Shown here: piece by piece, positions 10,915-19,649 of the stretch
Numbering within the stretch: the stretch's first letter is position 1
Layout: each line of letters begins with the position of its first letter
Assembly: GCA_021401465.1 (NCBI GenBank)
Contig: JADDMT010000010.1
Location: forward strand, 124,001-188,000
Direction: 5' to 3'
Source of the DNA: Teratosphaeria epicoccoides
Lineage: Eukaryota > Ascomycota > Dothideomycetes > Mycosphaerellales > Teratosphaeriaceae
DNA: 64,000 bases
The notes under the pieces: model-generated
Told to the model about the DNA's origin: nothing
The model's input: only the letters and a program-made list of their open reading frames with translations
The model's database searches: none
Program-made: the position numbers and the translations under genes

Positions 10915-13544
10915 ATGTCCACATTCGACACCGACACGACAGTGGCCTCGGTCACGAGTCCGAAACGATCGTTGCCGGAGAACGGTTCGGTGGCCAAGCG
11001 ACGCCGAGCTGGCGGACCCAAACTCTTCAAGTGTGGTGATTGCAATAACAGTTACTCTCGCATCGATCATCTGCAGCGCCATGTAAGGAAACATACACAG
11101 GTATCTGGAGTCATCGAGACCGCAAACCTTGATTCTCGACTGAGGCTCAACCGCAGGATCGACCTTATATCTGCGAAGAATGTAGCAAATCCTTCACACG
11201 AGCGTAAGCTCTCGATCTTGACAGCGCAGCGCCGCGACTGCTCGCGGGGCGGCGTACGTACATCCTTAGCCTCCACTCTGACCCCAATTGTAGGGACATG
11301 CTACGGCGTCATGTCGCCATCCATGACCCAAGCAAACGTCGGGAAAAGCGAAAGATGGGATTCGGTAGCTCACCCTCTAAACGACCGCCTCTGGATCTCA
11401 TGAGGCATGAATCATACGACTATAATGGCGACGCTGTCGATACGGCAACCGTTGCTGGCTCCCGCCCTGTAGATGGGCCCGTGTCCGGGACTTGGACCCC
11501 GAGGGACCTGTTCGATTTTGGTAGCAATACGAACCTCACTTTTGACGATGTAGACCTGGCTTTTCTCAACGCATATAATGAAAACGATCCCTTTCACGTC
11601 AACACCCCGACATCTCTGGACACTGTGATGACCGCTAATGCCACGGTTCCCACGGCAGCTCGACCGGATCCAGAAAGCAACATTTCGACATCGAGGTCGC
11701 CTAAGAAACCGTCCATCTGGCGCTTCCGGCCAACGCCTGTTGACAGTAATTACAACAACTTTGCCATGCCTGGGACGAAACAACCGGACAAGCTCCTCAC
11801 GCACCGTAAAGTGTCACTCGAACCATTAGGCGCGGCTCCCAGGGACGAAGTGTTGTGGACCATGATGCAGGCACGACCTGAGCCCCGGTCTCTGCAGTCC
11901 TTACCATCTGCAGCTCTTCTCGACAGTCTGCTGCAATATTGCCTCAGCTCCGGTGCAGGTCCAGTCGCATTCGTTCACATTCCAACCTTCGACCCGTCGC
12001 AGAAGCTGTGTGAGATCAACGCAATTCTCATAGCTGCCGGTGCAATCATGGCACCCGATGCAACGTTGCATAAGCTAGGTCTGGCGATTCAAGAGGCGGT
12101 GCGGTTCACCCTGACTAACAAGGTAGGACCCCTATCGGAATGGTTTGTCAGGGATTGTCTGAATCCAAGCAGGTCGAAAAAGACAACACTCTCATCCGAG
12201 ATCGTCAGTGTCTACAAGCCTACTTGATCAGCCTCGATGTCGGTCTTTGGAGCGGTGATAGTAGACGAATGGAGCTCGCAGAGAGCTTTTTCCAGCCTTA
12301 TGCGACTATGATACGCCGATGTGTGAGCATCAGTACTCCCGTACTTTCCGAGAGTGACGTTGACAGACCTGCAGGGTTGGTTTGCTGCTAAAGTTGATCC
12401 GGTGATCTTGACCCACGATGATACTGGGCAAGTGCTGCACGACAAGTGGCACCACTGGATAGAGCAAGAATCTCGGAAGAGGTGCGTATCCAAACATTCC
12501 AATCTGTCCAATTTGGGGCCGGTCACCATGTCTCTGACCTGTTGAAGAATGGTGTACTGGCTTCTGGAACACGATGCCACCATGTCCATCGCCCTTTCCA
12601 TCAACATGAATATGTCTTACGCGGAGCTCACCCTGCCGCTCCCCTCGTCGCGGAGACTATGGCTTGCCTCCTCGGCGCAGATGTGGAAAGAAGCATACCT
12701 GTCCGACTGCTACGATAACAAGTCAACATCTCTGGTAGATCTACTGCAGAACATTGATCTCCTGATCGATCACCGCGTCAACCTCGACAACGGAATGGCT
12801 GCTCGAGCCCTCCTTTGTTCAGCTTGGGGAATGATTCGTCCTTACAAGCAAATGGCGAAAATCTCCCGCCACAGCTCCGACACCTGGAATAACGGCCTCC
12901 TGCTGACGTCGCGCCTCGCCGAGCTGACGCACCTTCTGACTTGTGTCGGAATGGGAATTGGGGAACGCCCAAGGGACAAACTACTGCTGGAAACACTATC
13001 GATGCATCTGCACATGTCATTAGAGGATGTCCACTCATTTGCGGGTGTGGAGGACCGACTTGAGGCGGGGAACAATCTGCAAGCGCTCAAACAGTGGACA
13101 CACACGCCGGGCGCGAGGCAGTCGATCTGGCACGCCGGTCAAGTGCTGCGCCACGCCAAAGAGCTTGATTCTGTCAAAGGATTCCACGCCGTAGCCGTCT
13201 ACCAAGCGAGTCTCACGCTCTGGTCGTACAGCGTCGTGTCCAGGCCCGGAAGATCCTCTGACTCGCCTGCCGACCACGCGCGGCTCGATCACGATCGTCC
13301 AGCCAGCATAGTTCACTTGGACCACGTCGAGACTCCAGAGTCTCGTGCGTTTATCACCCTCAATCGTGGGACGCCTGCCATTTCGTCACCTCAGCATGGA
13401 CCGAGTGGATTGGCCGACACTGCGGGCATCCTGACGACCGCAAAAGCCATTCTTCGAGGAACGCATCACCCGACGCAAGCTCGGCCTTTGCTCGTCGAGA
13501 ATCTCATTGGCTTGCTCGAAGGCCTGCATGAGGATCCAGCATGA
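10915..13544 (+). CDS. C2H2 zinc-finger / fungal-domain transcription factor
   Basis: Nuclear regulator of 773 aa in six exons with introns 11101-11156, 11204-11293, 12123-12172, 12321-12366 and 12482-12547. All are in phase. Two N-terminal C2H2 fingers are split by the first introns: C40, C43, H56, H60 and C68, C71, H84, H88. A basic stretch (AKRRRA) before them is a possible nuclear signal. The remainder, from about residue 200, resembles the fungal-specific transcription factor domain (PF04082 type), with HIPTFDPSQ, YLISLDVGLWSGD and HHWIEQESRKR. This C2H2 plus fungal-domain layout is common in pathway-specific activators. Position at the end of the cluster, head-to-head with the dioxygenase, makes it the likely local regulator. 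Upstream in-frame ATGs exist; 10915 was chosen as the first giving a compact N-terminus. Confidence 0.85.
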
Positions 13545-13680
13545 AAGGTAATCATATCGCGGCCTATCAGACAAGCGTTTCTCTTCCCCCCCGCCCCCCC
13601 CCGAACCAACGCGCCAACGGCGACTCCCGCTACATTTGGCAAGCTCGCAGACCACCTCGTTCCTCTCAGCAGCACCGTCA

Positions 13681-14195
13681 CTAGCATCTCTCCTCTGGCT
13701 TAGCTTTCGAACAAAAACAGGTGTTGAAGTTGTTTATCGCGCCCCCTGCGTCAGGGCCCCAAGCGTCGAATGTACATTTTCCACCTTGTAACAATCAACC
13801 GTCAGAACGCTTCTGTGTCTCCCCCAAATGGAACTCATGGCTGAGTATAACTCACGATTGTTTATGTAGACTTTGGGCAACTCCAATTCTTTGCCCTTGT
13901 AGTAATAGGCATCAATGCGCCCAATACACTGGGTCTTCGTCCATCCAACAAGAGTCGGGTCACAGTTGCTCCCTCCAGGGTTCGAGCAGATTGCTGTACG
14001 ACCCCGGAATTTCGACGAGTAGAGGTTGGCTGAGTTGACTGATGGGTCGTTTCGAAGAGACCATTCGCAGTCTTCTGGGGTGGCGCCACGGTCTGGGATG
14101 ATAGCCAAGTCCAGCTTGGTCGTGGGTGGTGGATTGGCTGCGAGCGAGGCCGGCACGAGCATCGCCGCGGCGAACACGCGTAGAGAGATCTGCAT
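13681..14195 (-). CDS. Small secreted cysteine-rich protein 1
   Basis: A 147-aa protein in two exons (14195-13856 and 13784-13681) with a 71-bp phase-1 intron. Residues 1-19 form a clear signal peptide (MQISLRVFAAAMLVPASLA), with cleavage likely after the Ala run. The mature part contains eight cysteines (motifs EDCEW, AICSNPGGSNCDP, TQCIG, GKCTFDAW, NTCFCSK, ERC at the end), enough for four disulfides. Exon 2 carries four of them, and splicing removes the alternative ending. I recognise no known domain. Size, secretion and cysteine content fit a fungal effector-like or antimicrobial-like secreted protein, but function is unknown. It is tail-to-tail with the transcription factor. Confidence 0.75.
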
Positions 14196-14458
14196 GATGT
14201 AATGAAGTCCTGTGTTGACACGGAGTTGTCGAAGATGGAGATGAATTGCTGGAGCGAAACCACTGGCTACAGCAAGCTTAAATGGCAGCGAGATGTGTTG
14301 CGGGGGCAGGGATGGGACGGCTCAGTAATAGGAAGAAAAAAAAATGGTGAAACCGGTCGGGCTCTAAATGAGGCATCACACAGCCTCTTTGTGCTTGGCA
14401 AATCAACCTTCATTGTCCGGCGTGTACCATGCAAACAATTGCTGTACTGTACAGACCT

Positions 14459-14609
14459 AAGATCTAGGCAGGGGTAAGCGTGGTGCTCCTAGCTGCCAAG
14501 CCGATATCCGAGTTAACGTCCGGATGTGCAATTACTCTGGAAGATCCAGGCAGGTAAGCATGGTGGTCCCAGTTGCCAAGCCGATATTAGGTTCAAGATA
14601 TGGATGTGC
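14459..14609. repeat. Imperfect ~70-bp direct repeat, two copies
   Basis: Copies at about 14459-14528 and 14541-14609. Both begin aagatc(t/c)aggcagg, share gccaagccgatat, and end ggatgtgc. Many, though not all, of the differences are C/T or G/A transitions. Confidence 0.75.
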
Positions 14610-14782
14610 GAACAGTTGTCAGTCTGTACTGTATGCGCTCGAAAGCGTGGCTCTATCGCCAACCGCCAGGCGGCTTGGAGCAGGATCCGCTGCTGGCACC
14701 AAGCACCGAAGCATCCGAGACTACTCACCCCCTGACGTGGTCACGTGTAGAGCGAAGCCGGCCTGATCGAGATCCGAAACGC

Positions 14783-14810
14783 ATGCGATTGCTCAATCAA
14801 GCAATCGCAT
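14783..14810. repeat. Perfect inverted repeat (11-bp arms, 6-bp loop)
   Basis: The arm atgcgattgct (14783-14793) is exactly repeated in reverse complement at 14800-14810 around the loop caatca. It lies in non-coding DNA and could form a hairpin or bind a dimeric factor. Confidence 0.85.
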
Positions 14811-14997
14811 TGGATCATGGGGTTGTATGCCAAATGTCTCTCAACAGGCATGTCTCGGCGGCGATGACGGTCATACGAAGCGCTCAAATTTGCAAAGGCC
14901 GCATGGAGTCGATATGCCACGTGGCGTTGAAGCCAGCGGCGACGAGTGGGTGCTACACATTGTTCTCTGCGTAGAGCGTCGGAACCGGCGTCGAGAG

Positions 14998-15422
14998 GTC
15001 GGAGAGCTGCTGGACCACAAAACACAGCTATGGACCGTCCCAAGAGCAATTGGAATGTCACCTTCAGACTTGGATCTCATATAGCGAGAATCAGGTCTGT
15101 CGTTGAACTTGCAGCCGTCTGAGAGCTTGACCATAGTCCAACAGCCAAGTGATCCACTCGAGAGAGTGTTCCCATAGACCATGTCGAAGCACTATACCGG
15201 CTTGATGTGCCATCGTGCTGACGAATCAATCACGGTCGCCATGTGCTCATTCGGTGGGCATTTGTGGATAGTAGCAACCTCGGCACCGCTGCTGATGGCC
15301 TTCTGCGTATACCTATTCCTGTCCTCACGAGAATTGAAGCAGCCTCGCAGCCTGTAGGGAAGGCAGCATGATCGGCTGCCACGACCACAATCACCTATGC
15401 AGAGCTGCATGAAGAGCTGCAA
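14998..15422 (-). pseudogene. Possible broken small cysteine-rich protein gene
   Basis: Two adjacent open stretches on the minus strand lie in the same frame and are interrupted only by TAG at 15192-15194. Upstream is a Cys-containing segment (RGCFNSREDRNRY, IHKCPPNEHM) and downstream a similar one (VYGNTLSSGSLGCWTM, SDGCKFNDRPDS). Together they resemble a small secreted Cys-rich protein. No convincing signal peptide or first exon was found; an upstream exon ending near a ctacag acceptor is possible. The right boundary is arbitrary. Low confidence. Confidence 0.27.
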
Positions 15423-15715
15423 AACGGATGCACAACGATTGGCAACTCAAACAGAATAAAGTTTGCAGACCAACCTCGACCAACCAATGCAGTTAATCGC
15501 ATAGGCAGTGGTAGCTTCGCCGTACCAGCGACACAGTGCCAAGCCATCCATCGCCCTCTTTGCCCATATTCGCAGATGCACACACCTTGACATGTGGGCT
15601 GAAATCTTTTCGTGACGGCTGTTCTTCGCTGTACGTCAAACTCATCCGGTCGCTTGATACACTTCATGAGTGGGGAGACACCTGCTTCACGTCCGTCTAG
15701 CCCAGGATCAAAGGC

Positions 15716-17104
15716 ATGGCTGGCAAGCTTTTCAAACATCAGAATCTTCAAAGGCAGTCGCATGCAAGCGACCGCGCCTGCAGGGCTTGCCGGACACCCA
15801 CACAGCAGCGCCGGATTGTCGCGAAGCCCGAGCACGGCCATTCGAAATGCCCTGGTTGCGATAGCGGTGTAGGCATAGAGCTACCAGTGTATCCGTCAAA
15901 GACCCACGACCTCCGACAGGAGCAGCGCTTGGGTGACCCAGACTGCAATCTGCCGGAAGCCTGCCCGGTGGAGGTGGAAGCTCCGAAGAATCCATTCGCA
16001 GATCCCAGGAATCCATTCGCAGACCCGGAAGACCCGTGGGCAGTCCTCTACGGTCCCCGCACCTCGCCAGGACATACCAAAAGGGAGTCGAATGATGAGG
16101 GCCCAGATCAGTGTTGCTTAACGAAGAAGCGCACGATCCTGAGCTTCATCTTCACCGTCGTCGTCGTCACCGCTTGCATCGCAGCTGGCATCATGAGCTG
16201 GAAAATGGGCAAAGACGGCAAGCATCGCATCGACTTTGAATGCGGCCGTGATATCGAAGGACCCGACTGCGCGGCGCGGTTTCGGAGCGGATCCATCGCC
16301 ACAGACTACCAGCAGGCTTTCTCATATCAGCCTGGAAGTTCATCGACCAGGGACGAATACCGTGCCAGCATTCCGGAGTGGCTTCGGTACAATTGCTATT
16401 GGGTGTCGACGTCCCATGTCGGCGTCTGGAAGTGCAGCCCGAAAGCAACGCAGGAGCTCACTTACCACGACGGTGGCGAGGACAGCGGCCGGTTTGAGAT
16501 GAATGCCAAAGCCGAGATGCACTTAGAGCCTGGTGCATGGGTCGATAAGTGCGACGAGACTCGTATTGTAAAAGACGGTCGTTACGCTTCGCACTGCTGG
16601 AGGGCAAATGAGGATGCCTTCCTGCCGCTCGGCGTGAGCGATCCCGAAGTCGACCATTTCGAATGCGGGAGAGTTCGTGAAGCGCCGACCTGCTATGCAC
16701 ATTCCGACACCTACGACCAGCACTGGGAGCCGGTCGCGGCTCACTACGTCCAGATGACCACAGCGGATTCCAATGGCCACATGAGACACTTCCAATTGTC
16801 TGTGCCTAACTGGCTGCGACTCGCGTGCCAATGGGTCTCGTCAGATTATCAGCAGTATGTCTACGGCGTGACCGAAGGCGCGTGGATGTGCGGGGACAAG
16901 TACACATCTGTCTGGAATACAACCAGCAGCGCGGTGACTCGATGCGATCGCTCGAGGCTGTCGTCCGAGGACAGCTCACACTGTTGGGCCGTGTATGATG
17001 ACGATGGCGTGACCAATGGCGTGCCACCGCCTGGAGATGGTGAAGCAGAAGAGTGGCGCGGGCCGATTCTCAATCTCGAGGACGTCTCGCGCGGCGGCAT
17101 ATAG
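15716..17104 (+). CDS. Single-pass membrane protein with duplicated six-Cys ectodomain
   Basis: A 462-codon frame. Residues 1-139 are probably cytosolic and include a tandem NPFADP repeat at 92-104. A single transmembrane helix spans about 140-160 (ILSFIFTVVVVTACIAAGIM). The rest is predicted extracellular and holds two copies of one domain, about 174-294 and 315-423. Each copy starts FECG and ends SHCW, with (I/V)P(E/N)WLR-x2-C-x-WVS in the middle and a (K/R)CD motif near the end. Each copy has six cysteines: 176, 185, 227, 240, 279, 294 and 317, 326, 371, 392, 410, 423. I recognise no named family. The N-terminal 60 residues are doubtful because the true start may lie in another exon. Tail-to-tail with PLP1. 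Confidence 0.7.
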   Translation: MAGKLFKHQNLQRQSHASDRACRACRTPTQQRRIVAKPEHGHSKCPGCDSGVGIELPVYPSKTHDLRQEQRLGDPDCNLPEACPVEVEAPKNPFADPRNPFADPEDPWAVLYGPRTSPGHTKRESNDEGPDQCCLTKKRTILSFIFTVVVVTACIAAGIMSWKMGKDGKHRIDFECGRDIEGPDCAARFRSGSIATDYQQAFSYQPGSSSTRDEYRASIPEWLRYNCYWVSTSHVGVWKCSPKATQELTYHDGGEDSGRFEMNAKAEMHLEPGAWVDKCDETRIVKDGRYASHCWRANEDAFLPLGVSDPEVDHFECGRVREAPTCYAHSDTYDQHWEPVAAHYVQMTTADSNGHMRHFQLSVPNWLRLACQWVSSDYQQYVYGVTEGAWMCGDKYTSVWNTTSSAVTRCDRSRLSSEDSSHCWAVYDDDGVTNGVPPPGDGEAEEWRGPILNLEDVSRGGI

Positions 17105-17249
17105 GTGAGGACGGGTGGTAATCTGCTGACCAGACGCACTTTGGATGGCCGCCAGACTATTCGAGACCCTGGAGGACGGCGTTGAAAGCACCATGGCCCG
17201 CTTGGTGGAGGTGTCTGGTCGTATGTAGACTGCTCAGTCCCACTCATGC

Positions 17250-17897
17250 TCATTCCCACTCATCCTCATCAAACACCTCCGCCCTCTCGATATCCGTCCT
17301 CTCCTCCGCACCCCTCCTCCTGTCGTCCTCCTGCGTCATTTTCGCCCTCGTCAGCACGCCACACCCCAACAGTCTCTGCTCCAGCTCACTGGCACTGAAC
17401 TGATCCGGCCTGTACGAAATCCCCTCAAACCCCACGACCCGATCCACCCCGACCCCATCCTTGAACGCCATCACACACGGCAACACCTGTATGCCCAGCT
17501 TGACGACCAAGAACGGCGCGTGCTCCACATTGAGCGACACGAATCGCGTATCAAAGTGCTTCTCCGCCAAGACGCTCAACTTCTCGTCCATGATGCGGCA
17601 GCGGCGGAAGTCGGGCTTCATGAAGTGCACGACGCACCGCTTGGTGGAGGTGGTGATGTCCATGACGACTTTCTCGTCTTTGATCTCGACATATGTGCCG
17701 TGTTGCGTGTCCCTCATCATTTTGGCGCGCGAGACTTCGGCGTGCAGCTGCTCGATGCGCTTCTCTCGCATGGCCGCGAATGCATGGTCGTCGTCGGCTT
17801 CGAGCTCGGCGATGAGGGCATCTTCGTCTTCGTCGTCGCTGTGGTGGGCGGTGTGCCTGTCGAGGACTGACGCGACTTGAGAGTCTATGCTTGCCAT
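17250..17897 (-). CDS. PLP1: Phosducin-like / TXNDC9-type thioredoxin-fold protein
   Basis: Intronless 215-aa protein matching Plp1/TXNDC9 (phosducin-like group 3) in length and motifs. It has an acidic N-terminal coiled segment, then HGTYVEIKDEKVVMDITT and a thioredoxin fold that begins KRCVVHFMKPDFRRCRIMD. It continues through FVSLNVEHAPFLVVKLGIQVLPC and VDRVVGFEG, and ends with an acidic tail EVFDEDEWE. The CxxC redox pair of true thioredoxins is absent (FRRCRIMD), as expected for the family. Known relatives work with the CCT/TRiC chaperonin in actin and tubulin folding in the cytosol. Well conserved and ordinary. Confidence 0.9.
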   Translation of the reverse strand: MASIDSQVASVLDRHTAHHSDDEDEDALIAELEADDDHAFAAMREKRIEQLHAEVSRAKMMRDTQHGTYVEIKDEKVVMDITTSTKRCVVHFMKPDFRRCRIMDEKLSVLAEKHFDTRFVSLNVEHAPFLVVKLGIQVLPCVMAFKDGVGVDRVVGFEGISYRPDQFSASELEQRLLGCGVLTRAKMTQEDDRRRGAEERTDIERAEVFDEDEWE

Positions 17898-18155
17898 GTT
17901 GTGTTTTCTTCCTTACCTCAGTCGTCCGATGGTAGGATCACGGATAGACTGTGGAAGCCTGCTGACTGGGCCAATTGGCCTGCGTGTGCTCACGTGGATG
18001 TCAAGTGGACGAGGGACGCCAGGAGAGCGCTGTAACGCTCAAAGATGACCATCTTACTCAATAGGTAGCCAGAGAGCCAATAGGTTCGGTAATTCTGATT
18101 AGTCTATCCATCAATTCCTCGCTTATGTGACGCGGGGAAGTTAGCTCCAGGTCAG

Positions 18156-18238
18156 CAATCAGCAAGCTAGCTAGCTAAAAGTCCCTTTGATAATTCCCTT
18201 CGATTCCCCGTCAAATTAGCTAACCAGCTTGCTAATTG
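18156..18238. repeat. Imperfect inverted repeat, 23-bp arms
   Basis: Arms 18156-18178 and 18216-18238 match at 20 of 23 positions in reverse complement. All mismatches are transitions. The loop is about 37 bp. Could be a hairpin or the remains of a short terminal-inverted-repeat element. Confidence 0.7.
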
Positions 18239-18771
18239 CGAACCTGCCGCTGACTTTCCGACAAGCTTGCCAATCAGACGAGCGCGAGCGTGGCGATCGT
18301 CTGGTGCGACTGCACGTTGACCGGCTCAGTCCAGAAGATCGGCATGGCGAGGAGCGCAGAGAGCAACAGAAGAACGATCCTTGCTGCGCCCACGAGTCGC
18401 TGGGCAGACGTGCAATACGATCGAGTTGCCGGCGCCGGTGATGTTTGCTCTATCACGGCCGTTCAGGACGACGTGTGACGGCTGGGACTCAATGTAAGGC
18501 CAGACTTCATTGATAGAATGATATTTGGACCTGCCTTTCACCTGGTCTTTGGTGCGGTTTGCTTGCTGGCGATGGCGCTTGAGACACCTGGACACTCGTT
18601 CACACATATTGCGCCCGATTGCCGCTCAATGTACTCTGAGCGTTGTCCCTCGCACCGGCTGGATGTTGGCACCCTAAGCTCGACCAGGTATTGCACCATG
18701 CCCACTGACGCTTGTAGGCTTTAAACCAAAAACTTCAATACTCATGCCTCTTGAATTCACGTCTCAAAAAC

Positions 18772-18912
18772 CGAAGGATTGCACTTGTCGTAGTCTGCAA
18801 CCGCTGGCGAAATCCCTCGACAAGAGCACTGATTCACGAAAACAACGAAGAATTGCACACTGTCGTATTCTGCAGCCGCTGGCGGAATTCCTCGACAAGA
18901 GCACTGTCTCAC
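18772..18912. repeat. ~66-bp direct repeat, two copies
   Basis: Copies at about 18772-18837 and 18846-18912 share blocks such as tgtcgta, ccgctggcg and ctcgacaagagcact. Both copies are open in one frame, but no protein family is recognisable. Confidence 0.8.
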
Positions 18913-19649
18913 TGCACGGCGACTCTCAGCCAAGATGGGCGAGGTCTTGTGTCACGTGAATGTCTCACCAGCCAATCGGCTAGCGCCCACACTGGATTTT
19001 CACTTCAGCTGGCAGTTACTACTGCATATAGACCTTGTTAGATATCTTCATGAATAACACACTGAGTTGGCGCTAACGATACTCGTGTGACATCATGTCG
19101 CCAGGGTCCATGGCCAAGACGAGCGGACTCCGGGTAAACGTCCGTGACGCTCGCATTCGTGATCTGTCTGTCTTGTCTCGTCTTGTCTTGCCTCGCGTGT
19201 TGACGAGGGGAAAGAGATCTGGCGTGAAGTGCCACAGCGCATTGATATTCTATCGCCAGAGTTTCTTCGTGCTTTGATCATGTTCGCGGCACTCGTAGAC
19301 ACAATAAAGAGCATGAAAGGTCAAGTGTCCGATTCCAATTCTTCCAGACACATTCACAGCTCTGTCATACTACTATCTCAACGAGTTGAGTGGCAGATGG
19401 TGGCATTTTGCGCAAGGTCGCAGCTAGTAGCCTGGAACGAGCGCAACAGCATCAGAAGATGGGGCTATCTAGTCGGTCACGAATAGCGGGCGACGTCTTG
19501 ATGTACGTCCGGTTCCTGCGACCGCTTCTGCCCTCGCAACGAAGTGAAGTGAAGGAGGCAGCGAAGGCAAGAGCAGCACGAGAATCTCTCCCCGCCCCCG
19601 TCTTGCAACGGCGCACCGAAGTCACTTGAGGAAGAATCTCAGCACATTC

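Larger units (their letters stand above)
14196..14870. other. Gene-free stretch with direct repeat and hairpin
   Basis: No supportable gene. Contains an imperfect direct repeat (14459-14609) and a perfect 11-bp-arm inverted repeat (14783-14810), listed separately. The left part is the promoter of secreted protein 1. Confidence 0.6.
17898..19649. other. Gene-free 1.75-kb stretch with repeats
   Basis: No supportable gene on either strand. It contains an imperfect inverted repeat (18156-18238) and a direct repeat (18772-18912). The left end is the PLP1 promoter. Confidence 0.6.
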
